DNA from: Rhodococcus marinonascens NBRC 14363
GTDB taxonomy: Bacteria > Actinomycetota > Actinomycetes > Mycobacteriales > Mycobacteriaceae
Assembly: GCF_001894885.1 (NCBI RefSeq)
Contig: NZ_BCXB01000006.1
Location: 62,001-126,000 of the forward strand
Length of the DNA stretch: 64,000 nt
Reading direction: 5' to 3'
The notes under the pieces are model-generated. The model saw only the letters and a program-made list of their open reading frames with translations, made no database searches and had not been told where the DNA came from. Of the stretch, positions 45,999-55,312 are shown piece after piece. The position numbers and the translations under genes are program-made. Numbering within the stretch: the first letter of the stretch is position 1; each line of letters opens with the position of its first letter.

Positions 45999-47576
45999 GT
46001 GACCCGCTGGTTGATTGTCCTCGTGATGTGGATTCTCGGATTGAGCGCTCTGGCCCTGGCGCTCAGACTGGCGAGCGGGTGGTGGTTCGCCGCAGTCGTC
46101 CTCTTCGCCCTGGCTGCCGTGGGGACGTGGGATCTGCTGCAACGCAGGCACAGCGTCCTGCGGAACTACCCGGTGCTGGGGCATGCCCGCTTTCTGCTCG
46201 AGAAGATCCGTCCCGAAGTCCAGCAGTACTTCATCGAATCATCGACCGACGGAACACCCTTCGACCGCGATACCCGCGACCTCGTCTACGAGCGCGCCAA
46301 GGGCACTCTGGCCGAGGAACCGTTCGGCACCGAGCGGGACGTGCACGCTATCGGCTACGAGTTCATGACCCACTCTCTACGCGCGAGGACGGCGCCGCTG
46401 GAACCTTCCACTGTGAGGCTCGGCGGCCGAGACTGCCCGCGTCCCTATGACATCGCTCTCTTCAACGTGTCGGCGATGAGTTTCGGGGCACTGTCTGGCA
46501 ACGCCATCGAAGCCCTCAACGCAGGCGCGGCGCGTGGCGGGTTCGCCCATGACACCGGCGAAGGCGCCATCAGCCCCTATCACCGCAAACACGACGGAGA
46601 CCTGATCTGGGAGATCGGATCCGGCTACTTCGGCTGCCGCACCCGCGACGGTCATTTCGACGCCTCCAAATTCGCCGAACTCGCGAGGCTCGACCAGGTG
46701 AAGGCCATCTCGATCAAGCTCTCCCAGGGTGCCAAACCGGGGCTCGGCGGCGTGCTGCCCGGAGCCAAGGTGTCACAGGAGATCGCGGAGACACGGGGGT
46801 TGCCTCTCGGAGAGACGGTGATCTCGCCGCCCACCCACACTGCGTTCAGTACCCCGAACGAGTTGGTCGACTTTATCGTCACGCTTCGGACGTTATCGGG
46901 CGGCAAGCCGGTGGGGTTCAAACTGTGCGTCGGTTCCCGCGTCGAATTCCTCGGCATCTGCAAGGCGATGCTCGAGCGTGACGTCACCGTCGATTTCGTC
47001 ATCGTCGACGGGTCCGAGGGTGGTACCGGGGCCGGCCCAGTGGAGTTCGAAGACAACATGGGCATGCCCCTCACCGAGGGACTGATGCTGGTACACAACG
47101 CGCTTACCGGGACCGGACTGCGCGACCGCGTCAAGATCGGCGCGTCCGGCAAGGTCGCCAGCGCAGCCGACATCGTCAAACGGATCATCCAGGGTGCCGA
47201 CTTCACGATGTCCGCGCGGGCGATGATGTTCGCCGTCGGGTGCATTCAAGCGCAGATGTGCCACACCAACCGGTGTCCGGTCGGGGTCACCACGCAGGAC
47301 CCGGCGCGGACCCGGGCACTCGACGTCCCCGACAAGGCTGCGCGCGTGTTCCGGTTCCAGAAATCGACGGTGGCCGGCGCCCAGCAGATGGTGGCATCGA
47401 TGGGCCTCGACAGCTTCGATCAACTGACACCGGCCCTGCTCAATCGACGTATCGACGGCGTCACTACCCGGACCTATGCGCAACTCTATGAGTGGCTGAT
47501 GCCGGGTGAACTGCTCGACGACCCGCCCGCGGACTGGCTCAGCGACTGGATCGAGGCCGACTCGACCCGCTTCTGA
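45999..47576 (+). CDS. Membrane-anchored glutamate-synthase-like FMN protein
   Basis: The 525-residue protein has two N-terminal membrane segments (residues ~4-45), then a stand-alone FMN-binding glutamate-synthase domain: RPYDIALFNVSAMSFGALS, GGFAHDTGEGAISPYH, ISIKLSQGAKPGLGG, DFVIVDGSEGGTGAGP and ASGKVASAADIVKR. CIQAQMCHTNRCPVGVTTQD carries the 3Fe-4S cysteines. No glutaminase domain is present, so it does not make glutamate from glutamine by itself; related proteins are of unknown role. GTG 45999 is chosen because of the -10 box. Confidence 0.85.
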   Translation: MTRWLIVLVMWILGLSALALALRLASGWWFAAVVLFALAAVGTWDLLQRRHSVLRNYPVLGHARFLLEKIRPEVQQYFIESSTDGTPFDRDTRDLVYERAKGTLAEEPFGTERDVHAIGYEFMTHSLRARTAPLEPSTVRLGGRDCPRPYDIALFNVSAMSFGALSGNAIEALNAGAARGGFAHDTGEGAISPYHRKHDGDLIWEIGSGYFGCRTRDGHFDASKFAELARLDQVKAISIKLSQGAKPGLGGVLPGAKVSQEIAETRGLPLGETVISPPTHTAFSTPNELVDFIVTLRTLSGGKPVGFKLCVGSRVEFLGICKAMLERDVTVDFVIVDGSEGGTGAGPVEFEDNMGMPLTEGLMLVHNALTGTGLRDRVKIGASGKVASAADIVKRIIQGADFTMSARAMMFAVGCIQAQMCHTNRCPVGVTTQDPARTRALDVPDKAARVFRFQKSTVAGAQQMVASMGLDSFDQLTPALLNRRIDGVTTRTYAQLYEWLMPGELLDDPPADWLSDWIEADSTRF

Positions 47577-47658
47577 CGGAGTTCCCAACCGAACGGAACG
47601 TCGGCGCACTTCTGACGGCGCGGCATATCCCCGACCGCCGACACTACTGTCAGTACGA

Positions 47659-47690
47659 TCAGCTGTGCAGGCGAACGTCTGCACAGCTGA
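47659..47690. promoter_or_regulatory. 12-bp inverted repeat upstream of the AI-2E gene
   Basis: TCAGCTGTGCAG (47659-47670) and CTGCACAGCTGA (47679-47690) are perfect reverse complements around an 8-nt centre. TACGAT (47654-47659) is a -10 candidate next to it. It lies 32 bp before the start at 47722 and 83 bp past the previous stop; it may be an operator, a leader hairpin or a terminator. Confidence 0.5.
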
Positions 47691-47721
47691 CCATGGCCTG
47701 GACGACCAGGGAGGACCATCT

Positions 47722-48918
47722 GTGGCGGAGCCTAGATCCACGAATCCGGACCGCGCGCATCTCATCGGGGTGGGCGCGATGTGGCTAGCCAAATGGTCTC
47801 TCGTTCTCGTGGCAATCTCACTGGGCGCCTTGTTGTTCGGGTGGATCATCGAACAACTGTGGGTGATCGTCCTCCCCATACTCCTGGCCACCGTCGTGTG
47901 CACCGTGCTGTGGCCACCGACCCGAGCAATGACCAAACGGCGCGTTCCCCCAGCCGCCGCTGCCGCGACGACGCTCATCGTGTTCATCGCTGTCGTCGCC
48001 GGAATCGTCGCGGGCATTGTGCCGTCTGTCGTCAGCCAGGCACCCGAACTGGCCAACAGGACCACCGAGGGCATCAACACGGTCCAGGAATGGCTGAAGG
48101 GTCCCCCGATCAACCTCCAGGACGAGCAGATCAACGAGGGCATCCACACCATAATCGCGAAGGTCCAGGAGAGCGGAACGGTCATCGCGTCCGGTGTGTT
48201 TACCGGCGTCAGCACCGCCGGGTCGCTCCTCATCACCCTCGGCCTCGTGCTCGTCCTGTCATTCTTCTTCATCAAGGACGGCCCCCGCTTCACCCCGTGG
48301 CTGCACTCCGTGACCGGTGGCCGCGCTGGACGCCACCTCGAAGCGGTACTCGGCCGAATGTGGGACACGCTCGGCGGGTTCATCCGAACCCAGGCCCTGG
48401 TCAGCCTCATCGACGCCGTGTTCATCGGCGCCGGACTGCTGATCCTCGGCGTGCCACTCGCGCCGGTCCTGGCGATCCTGACCTTCATCGGCGGCTTCAT
48501 CCCGATCGTCGGCGCGTTCGTCGCAGGCGCTCTCGCCGTGCTTGTGGCGTTGGTGGCCAACGGCCTCACGACAGCCGTGATTGTGCTGATCATCATCATC
48601 GTGGTGCAGCAGATCGAGGGCAACGTGCTGCAACCGGTGCTGCAGAGCAAGAGCATGAAACTGCATGCGGTCGTGGTGCTGCTCTCCGTCGCCGCGGGCG
48701 GTTCCGTGTTCGGAATCGTCGGCGCCTTCCTCGCAGTCCCCACAGCAGCCGTTATCGCCGTGGTGATTCGCTACATCGGCGAGCAGATCGACGAGCACAG
48801 CGCAGAGAGCGACATCGACGACGCCCCCGACGCCCACGCCGGTGACGAAGACGTAGAGGAGACCGAACGGGAGGGCGTCACCGTCGACGAATCCGCCGTC
48901 TCTCCCACCGCGGACTGA
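47722..48918 (+). CDS. AI-2E family transporter
   Basis: A 398-residue membrane protein with about eight helices of the AI-2E (PerM/TqsA) family: GRMWDTLGGFIRTQALVSLIDA, APVLAILTFIGGFIPIVGAF and VVQQIEGNVLQPVLQSKSMKLHAV contain the family signatures. Members move small molecules or ions; the substrate here is unknown and the name does not imply AI-2 transport. The C-terminal 45 residues are very acidic. The GTG at 47722 has GGGAGG at 7 nt; the open frame upstream is not coding. It matches, by family, the homologue near ychF in mycobacteria. Confidence 0.88.
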   Translation: MAEPRSTNPDRAHLIGVGAMWLAKWSLVLVAISLGALLFGWIIEQLWVIVLPILLATVVCTVLWPPTRAMTKRRVPPAAAAATTLIVFIAVVAGIVAGIVPSVVSQAPELANRTTEGINTVQEWLKGPPINLQDEQINEGIHTIIAKVQESGTVIASGVFTGVSTAGSLLITLGLVLVLSFFFIKDGPRFTPWLHSVTGGRAGRHLEAVLGRMWDTLGGFIRTQALVSLIDAVFIGAGLLILGVPLAPVLAILTFIGGFIPIVGAFVAGALAVLVALVANGLTTAVIVLIIIIVVQQIEGNVLQPVLQSKSMKLHAVVVLLSVAAGGSVFGIVGAFLAVPTAAVIAVVIRYIGEQIDEHSAESDIDDAPDAHAGDEDVEETEREGVTVDESAVSPTAD

Positions 48919-48924
48919 ACAGCC

Positions 48925-51906
48925 TCAGCCGGCCACCACCTCCAGGGTGGAGCCAGATCGTCCCCGAATCACGTGAAGGCGGTTCGGGATTCGCTGACGC
49001 ATCTCGTCGACGTGACTGACGATCCCGACCACGCGGCCACCGTCACGAAGTTCGTCGAGCACACCCATAACCGAGTCGAGGGTGTCTGAATCGAGCGTAC
49101 CGAATCCTTCGTCGATGAACATGGTGTCGAGCACGACGCCTCCCGACTCCGCCGCAACCACATCGGCGAGACCGAGCGCCAACGACAACGACGCCAGGAA
49201 CGACTCCCCGCCGGAGAGCGTCTTGGCCGACCGCACGACCCCGGTGTAGTCGTCGCGGATGTCGAGCCCCAAGCCTCCCCGTCTGCCACGCGGACCGGCC
49301 TCGTCGGTGTGCACGAATTCGTAGCGTCCCGCGGACATCCGGCCAAGACGTGCGGACGCTGAAACCGCCACCTCTTCCAACCGAGCAGCCAGCACGTAGG
49401 ACCGCAGCGACATCCGCCGTGAGTTCTGACCGCGGCCGGCGATCACCTCGGCGAGCGCGGCCAACTCCTCGTGGGCGGCCTGCATCGGAGCCATCGCCTC
49501 GGCGGCCTCGGCGAGTTGATGAACGAACCGTTCGAGGTCGAGTAGTCGGCGCCCGGCATCGGACGCCGCCGCGACGGCAAGGTTCACCGACTCCGCCGCC
49601 ACATCGTGCGCGCGCTGGACGTGGCCCAACTCCACAGGTTCCGCGCCCGAGACGACTACGACGTCGGGATCGTCGAGCACACTCCGTGCCCCGACCTCCG
49701 CATCGCGGGCCGCCGCCAGAACTGCCTCGATCTCATCCTGGCGAGCCGTGGTCCTTACTGCGGCCAGGGCATCGTCGGTGCCCCCGAAACCCGCATTTTC
49801 GGAAAGCGTTTTCGCCTTCGCGGAGAGTTCACCGGCCAACAACTCGGCCGCCGTACCCGCATCGCGCGCGTCGAGTAGGTGTGAAGCCGTTTCGGCAAGC
49901 GCGTCGAGTCGTGCGCGGCGAGCCTCCACACTCGGGTCTTCGCCTGCCGCCGCGCTCACGCGTATCCGAATCTCTTCGAATTGCGCTGCACTCGCCGCAA
50001 TCTTCTCGGCCACGGTGGCTGCGTCGACGCCCAGTCCCCTCAGGCGTTCCTGCAACAGGCTCTCACGATCCCGGAGTTCTTCGAGGGACTTGGCCCGCTT
50101 TCCGACCTCGTCGGCGAGCGCGGTCGACTCCCGCACCATCGTGTCGGCCTCGGCACGTGCCTGATCGAGTTCATTCGTATCGCCGTCACCACCGCGCTGA
50201 ATCAACACGTCGATCGCACGCTCGACCACGGCCAGCTCGTCCCGCGTGGCGGTCAGTGCCGTCGCGGTGCGCTGCTCCTCGGCGAGTGCCGCATCCTCGT
50301 CGGATTTAGTGATCGATTGTTCGGACGGCTCTGCCGGGCGCGGATGCTCGAACGATCCGCACACCATGCATCGCTCACCGTCCTCGAGTTTGCCTGCCAG
50401 TTCCGCTGCCATCCCGACGATTCGACGCTGCAACAGGTCGAGCCAGCGCCCGCGTGCGTCTTGGTGTGACTGTCTGGCGTCGAGCACCGAGCGCTCGAGC
50501 CGATCGCGCTCGAGCCGGCGCGGACGAAGGCCCGCCGCAGCCGAGGCGGCATCGGCCGCACGATCCCGGGCGTCCACGAGGGCGGGCAGTGCGGCAGCGG
50601 CCTTCCGCGCCGAGTCCAGCGCCTTCTCCGCTATCTGCAGCGCGAGCGGCAACTGTTCCCGCTCGAGGGACAGGGCCTCACCGGCGTCGGCGAGTCCAAC
50701 CCGCCTTTCATGCAGCCGACCGAGTTCGACCGAGAGACGCTCGGCTGCTGCGGACTCGGCAAGGGCGGCGTCGAGACGCACGACCTCGTCGCGCCAGGAT
50801 CGAATATGCGCTCGGATGCGCTCTCGATCGAAAACCTCATGTGGCCAAGGCAACTCGAACACAAGTTCGGCGCCGCCCACTCTCGAGCTGAGATCCCCGG
50901 CGATCATCTCGACGTTCCGCAGCGCGGCGGCCGACTTGGTTCGAGCGGACTCGGCGTCCCGTGCGGCGGCTGCCACCGGTTCGGCCCGGCGCGCATCCGC
51001 CAATTCGGCGGCGAGAACGGCGCGGTCGCCCGCACCCGCGGCGTGCGCGGCAAGTTCCGACTCCGCCCGTCGTCGACGACTCTGCAGTTCGAGTATTCGG
51101 CGTGCTTCAGTCAGCGCGTCACCGGCCGATTTCGCCTCGACCTTGGCTTTTTCCAGGTCATTCGAGGCGGCTTCGTGAATCTCGCGGGCCTGGTCCTCGA
51201 GTTTGTGCGCCCAGGTCACCGGGTCGGCATCGGCGCCTCCCTCGATTCCCGCCGCCGCCCCGACCTTCGCGATCAGTACTTCGATGCCCCGCTGATGGTC
51301 GTCCAAGTCTTGGGCGCTGATGCGCCTGCGGTTGAGAAACCACTCCTCCACCGTCCCGAAACGGGTGGTGTCGAACAGCCTCTCCAAGAGCTGACCCCGT
51401 TCCTCGTTGTCGGCGCGCAGGAATCTCGCGAACTCACCCTGGGGCAGCAGGACCACCTGGAAGAACTGATCGGCACTCATGCCCATCAGCCGGCCGACCT
51501 CCTCGGCGATGTCGGGGATCCGGGACAGGTCCTCGCCGCGTCCGTCGAGCCACGTAAGCGTGGCCTTCGCGTTCTCCTTGATCGTTCCCGACCCTCGACG
51601 CTTCAGGCGCTCGAATTCGGGACTGCGCACGAGTCGCAGATGTCGGCCGCCGATCGTGGCCTCGAGCGTCACCGTCGGAACGGAACCGGCGGGCGCATGG
51701 TCGGAAAGAAGCCGTTTGCCTTCCTTACGCGCCCCGGGCACGGTGCCGTAGAGCGCGAAGGCCACGGCGTCGAGAACGGTGGTCTTCCCGGCGCCGGTGT
51801 GACCGTGTAGAAGGAAGAGACCATCTGCGCCGAGTCGGTCGAAGTCGACTTCCACTGATCCCGCGAACGGCCCGAAGGCCTCGACCTCGAGTCGGTGCAG
51901 TTTCAT
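48925..51906 (-). CDS. sbcC: Nuclease SbcCD subunit C
   Basis: A 993-residue SMC-like ATPase that partners SbcD in cutting DNA hairpins and ends. The Walker A GHTGAGKTT is near residue 36; two long coiled-coil arms (Ala/Glu/Arg-rich) flank a zinc-hook-type CMVC near residue 510; the ABC signature and Walker B are near the C-terminus (TLSGGESFLASLSLALGL and TMFIDEGFGTLD). The second hook Cys pair expected in a dimer is contributed by CxxC of each partner. The ATG overlaps the sbcD stop by 4 bp. It is convergent with the AI-2E gene. Confidence 0.95.
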   Translation of the reverse strand: MKLHRLEVEAFGPFAGSVEVDFDRLGADGLFLLHGHTGAGKTTVLDAVAFALYGTVPGARKEGKRLLSDHAPAGSVPTVTLEATIGGRHLRLVRSPEFERLKRRGSGTIKENAKATLTWLDGRGEDLSRIPDIAEEVGRLMGMSADQFFQVVLLPQGEFARFLRADNEERGQLLERLFDTTRFGTVEEWFLNRRRISAQDLDDHQRGIEVLIAKVGAAAGIEGGADADPVTWAHKLEDQAREIHEAASNDLEKAKVEAKSAGDALTEARRILELQSRRRRAESELAAHAAGAGDRAVLAAELADARRAEPVAAAARDAESARTKSAAALRNVEMIAGDLSSRVGGAELVFELPWPHEVFDRERIRAHIRSWRDEVVRLDAALAESAAAERLSVELGRLHERRVGLADAGEALSLEREQLPLALQIAEKALDSARKAAAALPALVDARDRAADAASAAAGLRPRRLERDRLERSVLDARQSHQDARGRWLDLLQRRIVGMAAELAGKLEDGERCMVCGSFEHPRPAEPSEQSITKSDEDAALAEEQRTATALTATRDELAVVERAIDVLIQRGGDGDTNELDQARAEADTMVRESTALADEVGKRAKSLEELRDRESLLQERLRGLGVDAATVAEKIAASAAQFEEIRIRVSAAAGEDPSVEARRARLDALAETASHLLDARDAGTAAELLAGELSAKAKTLSENAGFGGTDDALAAVRTTARQDEIEAVLAAARDAEVGARSVLDDPDVVVVSGAEPVELGHVQRAHDVAAESVNLAVAAASDAGRRLLDLERFVHQLAEAAEAMAPMQAAHEELAALAEVIAGRGQNSRRMSLRSYVLAARLEEVAVSASARLGRMSAGRYEFVHTDEAGPRGRRGGLGLDIRDDYTGVVRSAKTLSGGESFLASLSLALGLADVVAAESGGVVLDTMFIDEGFGTLDSDTLDSVMGVLDELRDGGRVVGIVSHVDEMRQRIPNRLHVIRGRSGSTLEVVAG

Positions 51907-53087
51907 GCCGTCTGCCCCAGCGCGCCGACTTCGGCGGTGTCCTCGCCTGCCCGTTCGGCGAAGCCGAGTGCGGCTTCCACCAGCCTGACTTCACCTACCG
52001 ACGGCTCGTTACGTACATCGGTAAGGAAGCTGTGAGTGATCTGCAGATCACTGCGCCCACGTATCTTGTCTTGATACCGGAGATTCTCACTGCCTTCCGG
52101 ACGTTTCCACTCGAGATGGACAGCGAACGGGAATCGCGTCTGCAGCGCGCGCATGGCGTCGACCGGGCGTTCCGGATCAGTGAGAACGGCCGACACGTAG
52201 CAGTCCCGGGCGTCTTCGTACTCGTCGTTCTCGAGCAGTTCGCGCACCGTGCCGGTCAGTTGTCGCAGACCGCGGACTACCGGCAACGCGACACGCTCAA
52301 CGGTTCGCAGTCCGTCCGCATCCAGATCGACGATGAAGACAGCCTTGCTGTGGGTGCGCTCGCCGAACGAGTACGGCAGCGGCGACCCCGAGTACCGGAT
52401 GTTCTCCGCGAGAGTCTGGGGCGAATGGAGGTGGCCGAGCGCGACGTAGTCGGTTCCACCGAAGGCTGATGCCGGCACCGTCTCGACGCCACCGACGGAG
52501 ATGGACCGCTCCGATCCAGTGGGCTCGGCACCCACGACGAACGCGTGAGCGAGAAGCACGGACCTGGTACGAGGAAGCGTCTCGCGACGGGCATCGAGGT
52601 CGGCGCGAACGCGGACCATCGCGGCGTCGAGGATCTCGGCGTGCGACCGGGCAGACGGCACTCCGAGTCGATCGCGGGTGATCTCCGGTTCAAGGTACGG
52701 AATCCCGTAGAACGCGACCGTGCCGTGTTCGTCCTCGAGGACGACGGGCGAGCCGATACCGGCGACGGTCGTCATCAAGTGCAGGCCGCCTGCACGGGAA
52801 AATGCGGCACCCGCGCCGAGCCTGGCAGCGGAGTCGTGGTTGCCGGAGGTCGCGACGATGACCGCGCCGGCGTCCCGGATCGCTTCGAATCCGCGGTTGC
52901 ACACGGTGACGGCGTCAGCACTGGGGATCGAACGGTCGTAGACGTCTCCAGGAACAACGACGACGTCCACGCCGTGCTCCGCGACGAGGGCGGCGATCGC
53001 ATCGAGCACACGGGTCTGGTCGGCGAGCAGGTCCACCCCGTGGAACGTGCGTCCGATGTGCCAATCCGAAGTGTGCAGGATCCTCAT
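51903..53087 (-). CDS. sbcD: Nuclease SbcCD subunit D
   Basis: The 394-residue Mre11-like metallophosphoesterase of the SbcCD complex. Its metal ligands are in HTSDWHIG, VPGDVYD, TSGNHDS, and later LLAHAF and LGHLHSP; the length fits. The pair acts on double-strand ends and hairpins in the cytosol. It starts at ATG 53087 and is divergent from rmuC, 101 bp away. A TACCGT hexamer (53096-53101) 8 nt upstream may be its -10. Confidence 0.94.
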   Translation of the reverse strand: MRILHTSDWHIGRTFHGVDLLADQTRVLDAIAALVAEHGVDVVVVPGDVYDRSIPSADAVTVCNRGFEAIRDAGAVIVATSGNHDSAARLGAGAAFSRAGGLHLMTTVAGIGSPVVLEDEHGTVAFYGIPYLEPEITRDRLGVPSARSHAEILDAAMVRVRADLDARRETLPRTRSVLLAHAFVVGAEPTGSERSISVGGVETVPASAFGGTDYVALGHLHSPQTLAENIRYSGSPLPYSFGERTHSKAVFIVDLDADGLRTVERVALPVVRGLRQLTGTVRELLENDEYEDARDCYVSAVLTDPERPVDAMRALQTRFPFAVHLEWKRPEGSENLRYQDKIRGRSDLQITHSFLTDVRNEPSVGEVRLVEAALGFAERAGEDTAEVGALGQTA

Positions 53088-53188
53088 GACCCGAAACGGT
53101 AGAGCACCGCACTGACAACCCTGAAAACTTGGGGTACCTGTCGCCGGGCCGAATCCGCTTGTCGGTGGTGTGGTGCACCATCAAACCT

Positions 53189-54352
53189 ATGAATGCACTC
53201 GCTGCACTCGGAATGCTCCTGGCACTGGCCGCGGGCACCGTCCTCGGGTGGCTGCTGCACGCGGCGCGCAGCGGTGACCGGGCCGCGCGAGCCGAAGCCC
53301 AACTGGCTGCGCTGCGCGAAAACGAAGCTCTCCTGCGGCAGTCGCTGACCGCGGTCAGCGAAGATTCCGCCCGGCGCCACTCGGGCGCGATCGGCGATCA
53401 GATCTCCCGCCTCGTCGAACCCCTGCACAAGGCGGTCGGGGCGCTGGCTCAACAGGTCGATCACGTCGAACGCAACCGCGTCCACGCCTATGCCGGACTC
53501 ACCGAGCAGGTGGAGGGCATGCACCGGGCCTCGCAGACGCTGTCCACCCAGACCAGTCAACTCGTCACCGCGCTGCGAGCGCCGCAGATCCGCGGCCGAT
53601 GGGGCGAGATCCAACTTGAGCGCGTGGTCGAATTGGCCGGGATGGTCCGGCACTGCGACTTCGACACACAGGTCAGCAAGGAGGGCGTCCGTCCCGACCT
53701 CCTCGTGTACCTGGCTGGGGGGAGGCAGATCGTGGTTGACGCGAAGGTCCCATTCGCAGCTTTCCTCGACGCAGCGCAAACGGAAGATCCGAGCGCCCGG
53801 GCGCAGCACCTCACCCGGCATGCCCGGCAACTGCGCACCCATGTCGACCAGTTGGCAGACAAGGCGTACTGGGAGTCCTTCGACCCGACGCCTGAGTTCG
53901 TGGTCCTGTTCGTTCCAGGCGACCCGTTCCTGGACGCGGCGCTGACCACCGACTCGGGACTGCTCGAGTATGCCTTCGCGCGGAACGTGATCCTCGCCAC
54001 GCCGACCACCCTGATCGCCTTGCTGCGGACCATCGCACACACCTGGCGCCAGGAGGCGCTGTCGCAGGACGCCGCGAAGATCCACCAGCTCGGCCGAGAG
54101 CTGTATGCGAGATTGGGCACCGTCGGTTCGCATCTCGACCGACTGGGCTTACAACTCGGCAAGGCCGTCGACTCGTTCAACCTCACCGTGGCGTCGATGG
54201 AGACTCGGGTCACAGTAACGGCCCGCAAGCTGCACGACCTCGAGATTTTCGACGGCGATGTCACCGAGGTCAACGCCGTGGACTCGTGGCCACGACGAAC
54301 AAATCTCGAGGATCTCTCGGCCTCCAACGGTCACGCCAACGAGGCCATTTAA
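53189..54352 (+). CDS. rmuC: DNA recombination protein RmuC
   Basis: The 387-residue protein has one N-terminal membrane segment (MNALAALGMLLALAAGTVLG), a coiled coil (residues ~35-120) and the RmuC nuclease-like domain: RGRWGEIQLERVVELAGM, DLLVYLAGGRQIVVDAKVPFAAFLDA, FVVLFVPGDPFLDAAL and TPTTLIALLRTIAHTWRQE. It limits DNA inversions in E. coli. The open frame upstream of ATG 53189 is ignored. It sits beside sbcD, grouping DNA-processing genes. Confidence 0.92.
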   Translation: MNALAALGMLLALAAGTVLGWLLHAARSGDRAARAEAQLAALRENEALLRQSLTAVSEDSARRHSGAIGDQISRLVEPLHKAVGALAQQVDHVERNRVHAYAGLTEQVEGMHRASQTLSTQTSQLVTALRAPQIRGRWGEIQLERVVELAGMVRHCDFDTQVSKEGVRPDLLVYLAGGRQIVVDAKVPFAAFLDAAQTEDPSARAQHLTRHARQLRTHVDQLADKAYWESFDPTPEFVVLFVPGDPFLDAALTTDSGLLEYAFARNVILATPTTLIALLRTIAHTWRQEALSQDAAKIHQLGRELYARLGTVGSHLDRLGLQLGKAVDSFNLTVASMETRVTVTARKLHDLEIFDGDVTEVNAVDSWPRRTNLEDLSASNGHANEAI

Positions 54353-54363
54353 CAAGTTGCCGC

Positions 54364-54369
54364 TACTGT
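54364..54369 (+). promoter_or_regulatory. -10 box TACTGT, leaderless start of the DUF6542 gene
   Basis: TACTGT ends 6 nt before the GTG at 54376, just past the rmuC stop, and no ribosome-binding site is visible. This supports the start. Confidence 0.45.
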
Positions 54370-54375
54370 CAGAGT

Positions 54376-55266
54376 GTGTCTGCAACCCAACGTGCTCGCT
54401 CTGGGGTGCCGCTCGACAGGCGGTCGATTGTCCCTACGATCCCGGGACTCCCCTGGTGGGGCGTCATCCTCGTGGCTATTGGTGGCACCTTTGCCGGACT
54501 CGCTGTCGATGCGGCTAGTGGCACCGAACTCACAGCGACGTTCTCCGTATTCTATTTCCTCGGCTGCGTTCTCGCCGCGCTCGCCGCCTGTAACCGGGCG
54601 GTGTTCACTGCGATCGTCCAGCCGCCCCTGATCATGTTCGTCGCGGTACCCCTCGGTCAGAGCCTGATTGCAAATGAGAGCAGCCTTGCACTGAAGGATC
54701 TGGCTATCAACGTTGTATATCCACTGGTCAACCGGTTCCCGGTGATGCTCGGCGCCACCGTTGTCGCGCTCGTGATCGGTGGAATCCGCCTCGTTCTGCT
54801 AAGGCAACGCCGCGCCGGGCGCGCACACACGTCAGCGTCCGGGAGGCGTGAGCGTCCGACTCGAGCCACCCGGCCGCGGGCCGCGAGCGAGGAAGCGTGG
54901 CAAGCACCACCGCGCAGGGCCCGGGAAGCGGGCACAGCGCAACAGCGCCCTCGCTCGTCCGCACGTCGGGACGCCGCCCCTCAGGCGCAGCCTCGGCAGC
55001 AGCCGCAGCCGCCTCGACAGCCTCAACCACCACGTCAGGCGCAACCACCGCGACAGCCGCAACCTCGACGATCATCGTATGCGGGTGGTCGCACCGCGCC
55101 ACCGCCACCGCCGATCGTCGACCGGCCCGCTCAGGCACCCCACCGGGTCCAGCCACGCGCGACACCGCGGCCACGGGCCAACCCCGAGGTGCCCGCGCAC
55201 CCGATTCCGCGGGTGCGCTACCGCAGCAGCGACGAGCCACCGTTCGGGACGGAGCGACCCCGCTAG
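54376..55266 (+). CDS. DUF6542 domain protein with Pro/Gln-rich tail
   Basis: A 296-residue protein with four membrane segments (roughly residues 24-130: WWGVILVAIGGTFAGLAVD, SVFYFLGCVLAALAAC, AIVQPPLIMFVAVPLG, FPVMLGATVVALVIGG) followed by a basic and then a low-complexity tail with PRQPQPP-type repeats (residues ~205-235). The N-terminal layout fits the actinobacterial DUF6542 family, often beside ispH and ychF; in M. tuberculosis the relative is Rv1111c. The function is unknown. GTG 54376 is set by the -10 box. Confidence 0.75.
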   Translation: MSATQRARSGVPLDRRSIVPTIPGLPWWGVILVAIGGTFAGLAVDAASGTELTATFSVFYFLGCVLAALAACNRAVFTAIVQPPLIMFVAVPLGQSLIANESSLALKDLAINVVYPLVNRFPVMLGATVVALVIGGIRLVLLRQRRAGRAHTSASGRRERPTRATRPRAASEEAWQAPPRRAREAGTAQQRPRSSARRDAAPQAQPRQQPQPPRQPQPPRQAQPPRQPQPRRSSYAGGRTAPPPPPIVDRPAQAPHRVQPRATPRPRANPEVPAHPIPRVRYRSSDEPPFGTERPR

Positions 55267-55312
55267 AACGCTGTGGGTGAGAGACGAACCCTCCGATCAA
55301 AGTCCGTGCAGC

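Noticed and set aside
46893-48743. 616-codon open frame on the minus strand opposite the glutamate-synthase-like and AI-2E genes
   Set aside because: It is the high-GC antisense shadow of two genes with clear family motifs; its own product has no recognisable domain and is rich in Thr, Pro and Arg.
54376-55266. CRISPR-like array in the repetitive tail of the DUF6542 gene
   Set aside because: The repeats are in-frame PRQPQPP codons, with no spacers of constant length.
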